A program made the position numbers and the translations under genes. 64,000 nt of DNA from JADJRG01 sp964474905 (GTDB taxonomy: Bacteria > Myxococcota_A > Polyangia > Nannocystales > Nannocystaceae), in contig CAYYUP010000004.1 of NCBI GenBank assembly GCA_964474905.1, positions 62,001-126,000 of the forward strand, written 5' to 3'. Positions 41,356 through 49,448 of this stretch are shown piece by piece (within the stretch, counting starts at the first letter, position 1; every line of letters starts with the position of its first letter). The notes under the pieces are model-generated. The model searched no databases. It worked only from the letters and a program-made list of their open reading frames with translations, and was not told the DNA's origin.

Positions 41356-43739
41356 TGCGGACGGCGTCGGCGGAGTCTCGCTCAGGGCTGCAGGTGTCTT
41401 GTCCGGGGATGGGGCTTCCGTCGCAGCCGCAGCTGTCGCATGCTGCCGCGGGTATGGCTGACCCTGGCGACGCCCTTCGAGGTCGTGATGACGCGCCTGA
41501 GATCCGTCTCGAGGGTCGCGTTCTCAACACTGTTTTTCACAGTCTCAAGAGCCGCTACACCGTGTTGCGCGTCTACGTCCAGGGCTCGCTAGAGCCGACC
41601 ACCTGGGTCGGCCGATCGCTTGGTGTCGAGGACGGTGCTGATGTGTCGGCCGCTGGCGAGTGGGTGATGCATCCCGAGCACGGGCGGCAGTTCTCCTTCG
41701 CGCGTCTGATCGTCAAGGTGCCGACGACCTTGCCGGGTATTCAGCGGCGTCTCGAGAAGTACCCCGGGCTCGGCAAAGACAAGGCCGAGAAGATCGTCCG
41801 CCGTTTTGGCGCGGATACCTTTTCGGTTCTCGACAAAGAGCCGCGTCGATTGGTCGAGGTCGAAGGCATCGGTCCCAAGACCCTGGAGCGCGTCGTCGAG
41901 TTCCATGCCAGCCGTTCGGGGCCCGTGGCCGAGGTCGAAAACCAGCTCATCGAACTCGACCTACCGACCTACCACGCTGATGCCCTGGTCAGATGCTTCG
42001 GCAACGACGCGCTCTCGGTGCTTCGCCTGCACCCTTACAGGCTCGCTCGGGAGGTCCGCGGCATCGGCTTTTTGACCGCAGATCGCATCGCTCGTGCCCT
42101 CGGGGTCGATATGGACAGCGACGATCGTGTCGACGCCGGGCTGCTCTACGTGCTCGAGCAGGCGGAGAGCGACGGTCATTGCGCGCTGCCCCGCGATCGC
42201 CTGCTGCAGAGCGCGCTCAGTCTCTTGGCGTTGCCGGGCAGCCGTGGCGAGGAGCTCAGCGTGCAGAGCGATCGCATCGATCCTTTTCGCCTCGATCGGG
42301 GGATCGATCGCCTGCTCAGCTCCGGCGAACTCATCGAGGAGTCGCGTACAAATGCCTCTCCGTTGCTCTTCCTCGCCGATCTCTACGCGGCCGAGGAGAA
42401 CGTCGCTCGGGTGCTCAGCGATCTGACAACCGCTAGCTTCGAGCGTTGGAGTCCCGGTGAGTTGCCCGATCACCTGAGCCCCGGCCAGGTCGAGGCTGTA
42501 AAGGCGATCGCCGACGCTGGACTGGTGGTGCTCACGGGGGGGCCCGGCACCGGCAAGAGTACGGTCATCCGCCAGGTGATCGAGATGGCGCTGGCTCACG
42601 AGTGTGACCTGATGTTGGCGGCGCCGACCGGGCGCGCGGCAAAGCGACTCGCCGAGGCGACCGGTCAGCAAGCCAAGACAGTCCACCGTCTCCTCGAGAT
42701 CCAGGGCAGCAGCGGCGCTTTCACCTACCACGCCAACAACCCGCTGCCGGGTCCGGCCTTGGTCGTGATCGACGAGGCGTCGATGCTCGACATCAAACTC
42801 GCCGACGCCCTGTTCTCAGCGTTGACGACCGAGCATCGTTTGATGCTCGTCGGCGACATCGATCAGCTGCCCTCGGTGGGGCCCGGCAATGTGTTGCGTG
42901 ATGTGATCGTCGCAGCGGAGCGTCCATCGTCGCCGATTCCCGTGGTTCGCTTGCAGCAGATCTTTCGGCAGGCGGAGGGCTCGTCGATCATCGTCAATGC
43001 GCACACGATTCGCGAAGGGGGGCGTTTGCTCCCGGATAGCGGCGCCAAGGGGCAATTTTACGTAGTGCATGCCCGCGACGCCGAGCGGGCGCACGAGCTG
43101 ATCGTCAAGGCGGTTTGCGAGCGGGCGCCAGAGGCTTACGGGCTCGATCCGCGGGTCGACGTCCAGATCCTCTGCCCGATGCACAAGGGCAGGGCTGGCA
43201 CGGCCGCTTTTAATCGGGCGCTTCAGGAGCGTTTTACCGCGGGTGCGCCCGAGGTCGTTCTCGATGGGGGCGGTCGCTCGCAGCCGCGGCGTTTTCGCGT
43301 CGGCGATCGGGTGATGCAGACCCGCAACGACTACGAGCGGCACGTGTTCAACGGTGATATCGGCTTGGTCACGAGCGTCAACGAAGGCAAGCAGAGCTTG
43401 GTCGTCGAGATCGACGGTGTGCCTGTGGCCTACGAAAATAAGCAACTGGTCGCGCTCCAGCTGGCATATGCGGTGACCATCCACAAGAGTCAGGGCAGCG
43501 AGTTCCCGGCGGTTGTGATCCCACTGCTTGGCGAGCACCACGTAATGCTGCGCCGCAACTTGCTCTACACGGCGGTTACTCGGGCTCAGCGTCTTTGCCT
43601 GCTAGTCGGTGATCCACGGGCGATCCAGCGGGCGATCCGTCGCGCCGATTCGGCTCGTCGCTTTACCGGTTTAGGTGGGCGCTTGGCCGGTTCGCTGCTC
43701 GCAGCTCTGGGCGAGAACGAGATTATTTATGTCGACTGA
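41355..43739 (+). CDS. recD2: RecD2-type DNA helicase
   Basis: A 794-residue 5'-3' helicase of the RecD2 family. An N-terminal OB-like region (RLEGRVLNTVFHSLKSRYTVLRV) is followed by helix-hairpin-helix motifs (GLGKDKAEKIV, EGIGPKTLERV, GIGFLTADRIA). The motor begins with Walker A GGPGTGKST near residue 396. Then come PTGRAAKRL, VVIDEASMLD, GDIDQLPSVGPG, FRQAEGSSI, and the C-terminal IHKSQGSEFPAVVIP and YTAVTRAQ. The ATG overlaps the upstream stop (TGATG); an in-frame ATG at 41454 fits the family start better, so the first 33 residues may be non-native. The last codons are the first copy of an 11-bp repeat that runs into an assembly gap. Confidence 0.92.
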   Translation: MRTASAESRSGLQVSCPGMGLPSQPQLSHAAAGMADPGDALRGRDDAPEIRLEGRVLNTVFHSLKSRYTVLRVYVQGSLEPTTWVGRSLGVEDGADVSAAGEWVMHPEHGRQFSFARLIVKVPTTLPGIQRRLEKYPGLGKDKAEKIVRRFGADTFSVLDKEPRRLVEVEGIGPKTLERVVEFHASRSGPVAEVENQLIELDLPTYHADALVRCFGNDALSVLRLHPYRLAREVRGIGFLTADRIARALGVDMDSDDRVDAGLLYVLEQAESDGHCALPRDRLLQSALSLLALPGSRGEELSVQSDRIDPFRLDRGIDRLLSSGELIEESRTNASPLLFLADLYAAEENVARVLSDLTTASFERWSPGELPDHLSPGQVEAVKAIADAGLVVLTGGPGTGKSTVIRQVIEMALAHECDLMLAAPTGRAAKRLAEATGQQAKTVHRLLEIQGSSGAFTYHANNPLPGPALVVIDEASMLDIKLADALFSALTTEHRLMLVGDIDQLPSVGPGNVLRDVIVAAERPSSPIPVVRLQQIFRQAEGSSIIVNAHTIREGGRLLPDSGAKGQFYVVHARDAERAHELIVKAVCERAPEAYGLDPRVDVQILCPMHKGRAGTAAFNRALQERFTAGAPEVVLDGGGRSQPRRFRVGDRVMQTRNDYERHVFNGDIGLVTSVNEGKQSLVVEIDGVPVAYENKQLVALQLAYAVTIHKSQGSEFPAVVIPLLGEHHVMLRRNLLYTAVTRAQRLCLLVGDPRAIQRAIRRADSARRFTGLGGRLAGSLLAALGENEIIYVD

Positions 43740-43884
43740 GCGTCGACTGAGTACCGACTGAGNNNNNNNNNNNNNNNNNNNNNNNNNNNNNNNNNNNNNN
43801 NNNNNNNNNNNNNNNNNNNNNNNNNNNNNNNNNNNNNNNNNNNNNNNNNNNNNNNNNNNNNNTAGATCGTCGGTAGATCGCCGA
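43731..43884. repeat. 11-bp tandem repeat spanning an assembly gap
   Basis: Left of the gap, three 11-bp units (GTCGACTGAGC, GTCGACTGAGT, ACCGACTGAG) begin inside the recD2 stop region. Right of the gap, two 11-bp units (TAGATCGTCGG, TAGATCGCCGA) follow. The gap, 43763-43862, is a 100-N placeholder, so the array length is unknown. Confidence 0.75.
43763..43862. other. Assembly gap, 100 N
   Basis: A placeholder of exactly 100 N between recD2 and the barrel-protein gene. Confidence 0.99.
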
Positions 43885-43887
43885 CTA

Positions 43888-44571
43888 TCAATTTCGGGCG
43901 AGTGCCGTTTTGTGGCGACGCTTGAGTGCGAAGGATCCGGCGATACCGATGGTCATCGTGATGTCGTTGTTGGTGTAATCCGGGGTGTGAGCAAGTACCC
44001 GGGTTGATCCCCAGACATGGCGGGCCTGGGCAAAGATCGAGAGGGCATTATGCGGCCGAAATTCGAGTCCGACGTGGGCGTCGAAGGCGGGGTGCACCGC
44101 CCGATCGCGGAGCACGATCTGCCCTCGATCTCGGTAGGTGAGAGTGATGATTTCGATGCCGATGCCGGGCCCTGCGTAGGCGCGGAATAACAGATCTGCG
44201 AAGGGATAGATGTTGGCGCCGATGAAGAGAGGCACGCTCTTCGCCTGGAATTCGGCGACTTCGTTGTGCTGCCCGTTCCGTCGGAGAGTCGTGCTGCCAA
44301 CGCGGTATCCGCTGCGCAGAAAGGCGATGATGCTGGGAAAGCGGTGGGTGCCGATGATCGTCGAGAGCTGCGCCTTGATGTCAAACCCGATGAGGTTGAG
44401 ATCCGAGTTTGTGATGCCGCGGTTTGCGGTTGTTGGGTGCGAGCCGCCGCCGAATCCGATCTCGATCCCGTGGCTGAGCCCGAGCCTTCGCTGGACTGCA
44501 GATACACGCTTGCTCGGGGGGGCCGCAGTGCCCGCCGTGAGCATCATGGCGAGCGTTGTCACTGCGAGCAC
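43888..44571 (-). CDS. Small outer-membrane beta-barrel-like protein
   Basis: 227 residues from a GTG. A short signal (TTLAMMLTAGTAAP) precedes alternating polar/hydrophobic strands: GIEIGFGGGS, LIGFDIKAQLS, IIAFLRSGYRVG, SVPLFIGANIYPF, FRAYAGPGIGIEIITLTY, FDAHVGLEFRPHNALSIFAQARHVWG and ITMTIGIAGSFAL. This pattern fits an 8-10 stranded outer-membrane barrel. No family is recognised. A TAGCCT hexamer 6 nt before the start suggests a leaderless transcript. It lies just downstream of the 44.6-51.9 kb envelope cluster on the same strand. Confidence 0.6.
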   Translation of the reverse strand: MLAVTTLAMMLTAGTAAPPSKRVSAVQRRLGLSHGIEIGFGGGSHPTTANRGITNSDLNLIGFDIKAQLSTIIGTHRFPSIIAFLRSGYRVGSTTLRRNGQHNEVAEFQAKSVPLFIGANIYPFADLLFRAYAGPGIGIEIITLTYRDRGQIVLRDRAVHPAFDAHVGLEFRPHNALSIFAQARHVWGSTRVLAHTPDYTNNDITMTIGIAGSFALKRRHKTALARN

Positions 44572-44577
44572 GGAAAT

Positions 44578-44583
44578 AGGCTA
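44578..44583 (-). promoter_or_regulatory. Putative -10 element (minus strand)
   Basis: TAGCCT on the minus strand lies 6 nt before the GTG start at 44571, with no Shine-Dalgarno sequence. Confidence 0.35.
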
Positions 44584-44628
44584 ACAGCAGTAGGGGGCGA
44601 GCACGGGGCCTTTCGCGGGGGGGCTCGA

Positions 44629-46470
44629 TCAGCGCTTTAGCTTGTAGCGAAAGGAGACGCGGAGAGCCTCGTCGAGGGCGAGCAGCTTTTCGAAGTTGGT
44701 CGCCTTGCCCTGGAGCGGCAGGCTGACCGGGACTGGTACCGCACCTTGACCGAGCGCGCCGTCGTCGGCCTGGGCCTGGCCCTGTTGGGCGACCTCTGGG
44801 GAGGCGGTCTCGATGACGTACACGTCGCTCTCGGGGATCGGATCGGAGAGGTAGCGGACCTGCCGGAGGTTGCCGTCGAAGCTGCGCTTGCGAACCTTGG
44901 TGCCGGTTGGCGAGTAGATCGTCCAGGCGACGTAGGTGCTCGGGGCATCGGCTCGGGGCAGCTCGGCGTTGAACGATGCGCGGCCGTTTTTGGGGGTCTC
45001 TTCGCCGCTCTCGACGTAGACCACCTCGACGTTAAAGGCCGCGAGTGAGCCGCCAGAGGTCTGGGATCGGAGCAGCGGGATCATCACTCGACCGTCGCCT
45101 GCCTTTGCCGGTTGCACTGCACGGCCGCCCACCGAGACGCTCCAGAGTTCAGCGCCTTCGGGCAGGGCAAGGCGCAGGAATTGGCGGCGGTTGTTCCTTA
45201 TCTGATAGCGCACCGAGGTGATCCGCCGGCCCTCTGGGGTCCACATGGTGCGTGCCCGGATTTGGTCGAGGATGGTTACCAGGACGTCGATGTCGTCGTG
45301 TTCGGCGATCGCTAGCGGGACGTCGATATCGGCGCCGAGGTATTTGTAGCCGAGCAGCACCGGTCGGCTGGTGATCCCGAGGATCGCCGCGGGCAGCGAG
45401 CGTACGTCGACTGTGGTCGCGCCCTTGACATCACCGGCTGAGATCTCGTGGTTGCCGCGGGATTCGACGCCGATGTAACCCTTGGAGCGCTCGACGCCCT
45501 GGGGCACGATGATCGGCGCCACGAGCTTTTTGGAGCCCTCACCGATCACTTTTTCGAGTTCGATATCCAGGTTGTAGCTGCCCTCTGCGGCGTAATTGAG
45601 GATGACGTGCAGCTCTTCGCCCTGGTGGTTCCAGTCGCGGATCCCGTTGCCCTTGACCGACAGGATCGTCATGCCCTTGGGCACCTTAAGGGTGAGTTCG
45701 GATTGGCCGGCGAAGAGGATCGTATAGGCGACGCTGGCATTCGCTTTCATCAGGCCTTCGCCGAGGCTGACCAGGGTGTAGACCTCGGAGTAGACCCGCG
45801 AAGTTTGTTTGGCGGCCGCTGGAATCTCGCGCTGCCACTCGATGACCAGCGATCCGGTTGCTGGCAGGGCGGCCTCGACCAGGCGCTTGTCGCCCTCGAC
45901 TCTGTCGGATTGCAGGCGGGCGTTGGCGACTGTGAAGTCGAGCTCATCGCTGGCCGGCACCGCGAGTGTGACGGTGGTGGCTCCCGAGGGCACAAGCTCA
46001 AAGGCGACGTTGCTTTTGCCGGCGGTCGTGGTGATGCCAACGGCAAAATTGAGTTCGAGATCAAATGCGCCGCTGCGCTTGGTAACCAGCGTGTAGTAGC
46101 CATTTTCGATGACCACAGCGGCCTCGGTTGTGCCGATTTTGGCCGACTGCAGGGCGACGGTCGCCGGCAGAATCGGCACCCGAACCCAGCCGTCCTTCTT
46201 GAGGTTTTCGATCCGCATCGTCGCCTTGAAGATCGCGGAGTGGGGAGCACCGTCGGCGACCAAGACTTCGCCGGAGTAGCGGGCAGAGGCGAGCGCGTGA
46301 TCACGGGGGGGCTTCTCGGCCTCGGCGCGGGCTTTGTTCGACTCGTAGAGTTTGAGGAACTCGTCGAGCTTCATGACCACTCGTTCGGGGTCTTCGGCGC
46401 GGGCCGTAGCGGGCGCGAGCCAGGCGGGTGTTAGCAGTACGAGGGCGAGTGCGAGGGTGCGCTTGTTCAT
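44629..46470 (-). CDS. Large secreted beta-rich protein (envelope cluster, 613 aa)
   Basis: A signal peptide ending TARAED precedes a protein with no recognised domain. A coiled N-terminal helix (LDEFLKLYESNKARAEAE) is followed by about 500 residues of repeated beta-strand blocks (IENLKKDGWVRVPILPATVAL, LTLKVPKGMTILSVKGNGI, SLPAAILGITSRPVLLGYKY). The C-terminus, PVSLPLQGKATNFEKLLALDEALRVSFRY, resembles the end of the upstream 939-residue protein. The ATG overlaps that gene by 4 bp, so they are coupled. I infer a periplasmic or surface beta-sandwich protein acting with its larger neighbour. Confidence 0.65.
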   Translation of the reverse strand: MNKRTLALALVLLTPAWLAPATARAEDPERVVMKLDEFLKLYESNKARAEAEKPPRDHALASARYSGEVLVADGAPHSAIFKATMRIENLKKDGWVRVPILPATVALQSAKIGTTEAAVVIENGYYTLVTKRSGAFDLELNFAVGITTTAGKSNVAFELVPSGATTVTLAVPASDELDFTVANARLQSDRVEGDKRLVEAALPATGSLVIEWQREIPAAAKQTSRVYSEVYTLVSLGEGLMKANASVAYTILFAGQSELTLKVPKGMTILSVKGNGIRDWNHQGEELHVILNYAAEGSYNLDIELEKVIGEGSKKLVAPIIVPQGVERSKGYIGVESRGNHEISAGDVKGATTVDVRSLPAAILGITSRPVLLGYKYLGADIDVPLAIAEHDDIDVLVTILDQIRARTMWTPEGRRITSVRYQIRNNRRQFLRLALPEGAELWSVSVGGRAVQPAKAGDGRVMIPLLRSQTSGGSLAAFNVEVVYVESGEETPKNGRASFNAELPRADAPSTYVAWTIYSPTGTKVRKRSFDGNLRQVRYLSDPIPESDVYVIETASPEVAQQGQAQADDGALGQGAVPVPVSLPLQGKATNFEKLLALDEALRVSFRYKLKR

Positions 46471-49286
46471 CGGCGTTGGCTCTTTGTGTGGCGTTGGCGG
46501 CGAGGCAAGAGGGGCTCGCGGGCCGTGATGTCGATGTCGTAGGAGGTGCCTTGGGGCAAAAGAAGGCGTTGGTAGCGGACGGCTTCGCCGGCGGCGGGGA
46601 TCACCACCGACATCGCCGAGGCCTGAACGATCGGCGCGGCCAAGCGACCTAGGTTCGACATGTCCTTGAACTTCGCGGGTGCCTCTTTGGGTCCGCGAAG
46701 ATCCTCAGGGAGGATGATGCTGGCCGAGGTGCTCGCCTGCGGCGGAGTTGGGGGAGCGGCTGGGGCGTTGGAGCGACGCCGGTTCTCGCGTCGGCGGCGA
46801 CGTCGACCGGATGAGATCAACCGCTTTCGGGGCGCATCCATGGCGATGTCGAGGGAAATAGGCTCTACGGGCAGATCCTCGGCCTGGGACTCCGTTATGC
46901 CATGGACCGGATCGATCGCATTGACTCCGTCGATGGTGAAAGTGCTGCTGCCACCGTTCACACCGGGCATGGCATCGACTAGGGGCTCGGACTCGGGGGC
47001 GAGCAGCTCACCGTCGATGAGGTCATCGTCGAATCTGTAGAGGGTACCATCCGAGCTGCCGGTGGCGGCCTGGCCCCCCTGTAGCTCACCTTCTAGGGTG
47101 TCGTCCTCGAAGTCGTAGCTCGTCGTGGATGTGCTGGTCTCGAAGGCCTCTTGGTCCTCTTGCAGGTCGCTGTAGCGATTTTCTTTGCCATCGATCGGCC
47201 GCTTCTTTTTCTCGCGCTTGCCCCTGCGCTGCGATCGTTTGCTCTGTCGATCGGCGCGGCGGGCCTTGGTCTTTTTTACCGAGGCGTAGCTCGCTTCGAT
47301 CGCGGCGTTGAACGATCGCTGCTCGACGGATTCATCTTGCTCGAGCATCGCTAGGCGCTCGCCGATTTCGATCGCCTGCGCGTAGGAGGCCTCGGCCAAC
47401 TCGTACTCACCGGAGCGGCTGTATTCCTCGGCTTGTTGTTGGCTCGAGGCCTGCAGCCGGATGTCCTCGGCGGCGCGGGCCTTAGCTTGCTCTTTGATCC
47501 GCCGCTCGATCGCCGCATCTGCACCGCCCGTGCCGGTGCTGTCTTGGTTCTTGTCTTTGTCCTTGCCGCCGACGATCACGTCCAGGTTGGCCTGTAGACG
47601 ATCGACGTTCTCGTTGGACGCACCTAGGTTGTGGAGGGCATCGAGCTCGGCCTGTGCGCCCGCAAAGTCATTGGCGAGCCAGCTCTGGACGGCGCCCTGG
47701 AAGTGAGCGTCGGCCTGGACGATACCGACATCGCCGATGCCCATGCCGTAGGTGATGCCCTCGCCGCGGGTGAAATCATCGACGACATCGCCGTCGCCGG
47801 GGCCGAGCTTGGAGGTGTATCCGGGGGGCAGGTACAGAGTGAGGCGAGTGACTGCGATGGGAGCGTCGACGGCGGGCAGGGTCAGCTTCCTGCGCTCTCG
47901 TCGTTGCCAGGCATCGGACTCGCCTAAGAGCGTGACTTCCACCGGAAAGGTGAGCGCACCTTTAACGGTTTCGATGGAGCGTCGGAGGGGGATGAGCCAG
48001 GCGCCGTCGCGATCGCGGGCGGGCAGCGAGGTTTCGCCCGCGACCTGGGCCCCGAGGATGCGCATGCCGGGCGGTGGCGTCACTCGCAGGTGAGCTGCGC
48101 GTTCGTTGCGGACCTCGTAATGGGCGCGCATCAGCAGTCGACCTTCGCGGCTGGTGGCGACCGTGATGGCGGCGACATCGACGACCACCGGGGGGCTCTC
48201 GACGGGCACGAAGCGCAGCAGAGAGAGGGTGCCGTCGCGCTTTGGTGTGGTGGTGTAGGCCGCCGTCGGCGTGCCTTCGACCAGGCCGCGGCCCCAGGTT
48301 GGCAGGTCGGCACTGGCCACCGCGGCCCACTCGCCAAGGCGCGGGATGACCTCAATCTCACCATCGCGGGCGAGTTGGAGCGCATGGGCACCGCGAAAGA
48401 CCTCGACGGGGGTGATTCTCGGGAGTGGCAGCGAGGACTCGGTCGAGGGGGACAGCGCCTGCGACCAGCGAAAGTCGAGGGCGATTCGATCGCGGGTGGG
48501 CGCCTGCAGCAGGACCTCGATGCGGCTGCCGATCCGTCGCCACTCGCGGATGCCCGGGCCGTTGATCTCTAGATCGTCGCCCAGGTTTTCGGCGTCGACG
48601 ATGAGGCTGTTGACGGAGCCGCGGAGGATCGTCCAGGTGACGAGCGCGCGGCCGCGGAGCTCGGCGTCGCCGATCGTGAGACCGACGCCGGAGGTTGCCG
48701 TGACCAGTGTTTGAGCATTTGCGGGGTCTTTGCGCCCCTGGCTGAGCTGCAGGCGACTTGCACCGGAGAGCACAACGTCCTCGCGGCGGGGCGGCGGCTC
48801 GCCTGGGTGTGTGGGATCCTCGACGCGGATCTGTTGGTCCTCTGGGGTCGCCGGCAGCGTCATCCGGCCAGCGACGGCGGGCAGCAGATCCAACGTGAGG
48901 GGTTCGTTCGCAGGGTCACCTGGGATGAAGGCTTCGACCTCTAAACGGACCTCATCGCGCACATAACCGGCGACGATCGTCAGCGCGCCGGCTCGGTCAA
49001 TGGCGGCGGGACGACCGTTCCAGGTCGCTTTGCGGATCTCTACGCCGGGTCCCAAAAGGTCGCCCATAAACCAGCCCGGTCGGCTTGTGCGCAGGGTCCA
49101 TTGGCCGCGGATGAGCAGGCCTTCCTCCTCGCGCAGGAGCTTGATGTCGCGAGTCGCGACCCAGGGACCCGGAGGCGCGCGCTCTTCTTCGTGGGCGCTG
49201 AGTTGCTGCCAACGTGGACCGTCGAGTTCGACGCTGCCCCGAGGTGGAGCGAGCGCGAGCATGCCCAGAATGAGTGATGCCAGCAC
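46467..49286 (-). CDS. Very large secreted protein with plug-like motif (939 aa)
   Basis: 939 residues from a GTG with a short signal (LASLILGMLALAPP). About 520 residues of beta-strand blocks, like those of the 613-residue protein, are followed by TPR-like helices (NDFAGAQAELDALHNLGAS and EYSRSGEYELAEASYAQAIE). A very basic region (KKTKARRADRQSKRSQRRGK) comes next, then an acidic repeat-like region (YDFEDDTLEGEL, YRFDDDLIDGEL). Near residue 790 the stretch GSSTFTIDGVNAIDPVHG closely resembles the plug of TonB-dependent receptors, but no barrel follows. The C-terminus is homologous to that of the next gene. Unknown function. Confidence 0.6.
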   Translation of the reverse strand: MLASLILGMLALAPPRGSVELDGPRWQQLSAHEEERAPPGPWVATRDIKLLREEEGLLIRGQWTLRTSRPGWFMGDLLGPGVEIRKATWNGRPAAIDRAGALTIVAGYVRDEVRLEVEAFIPGDPANEPLTLDLLPAVAGRMTLPATPEDQQIRVEDPTHPGEPPPRREDVVLSGASRLQLSQGRKDPANAQTLVTATSGVGLTIGDAELRGRALVTWTILRGSVNSLIVDAENLGDDLEINGPGIREWRRIGSRIEVLLQAPTRDRIALDFRWSQALSPSTESSLPLPRITPVEVFRGAHALQLARDGEIEVIPRLGEWAAVASADLPTWGRGLVEGTPTAAYTTTPKRDGTLSLLRFVPVESPPVVVDVAAITVATSREGRLLMRAHYEVRNERAAHLRVTPPPGMRILGAQVAGETSLPARDRDGAWLIPLRRSIETVKGALTFPVEVTLLGESDAWQRRERRKLTLPAVDAPIAVTRLTLYLPPGYTSKLGPGDGDVVDDFTRGEGITYGMGIGDVGIVQADAHFQGAVQSWLANDFAGAQAELDALHNLGASNENVDRLQANLDVIVGGKDKDKNQDSTGTGGADAAIERRIKEQAKARAAEDIRLQASSQQQAEEYSRSGEYELAEASYAQAIEIGERLAMLEQDESVEQRSFNAAIEASYASVKKTKARRADRQSKRSQRRGKREKKKRPIDGKENRYSDLQEDQEAFETSTSTTSYDFEDDTLEGELQGGQAATGSSDGTLYRFDDDLIDGELLAPESEPLVDAMPGVNGGSSTFTIDGVNAIDPVHGITESQAEDLPVEPISLDIAMDAPRKRLISSGRRRRRRENRRRSNAPAAPPTPPQASTSASIILPEDLRGPKEAPAKFKDMSNLGRLAAPIVQASAMSVVIPAAGEAVRYQRLLLPQGTSYDIDITAREPLLPRRQRHTKSQRR

Positions 49287-49448
49287 GGCCGTCGCACCCT
49301 AGCAGCCTGGATGCGCAGAGCGGCGGCTCAGGGAAGAAAAGAGCAATAGCACGCACCTCGGACAGTTGCTCCGTAGCAACCCAGGCGGCCGCGGTGCTCG
49401 ACATCAGCAAAATGCCGAGTCCGTCCAGTCGATTCGAAGCTCGGTCGG

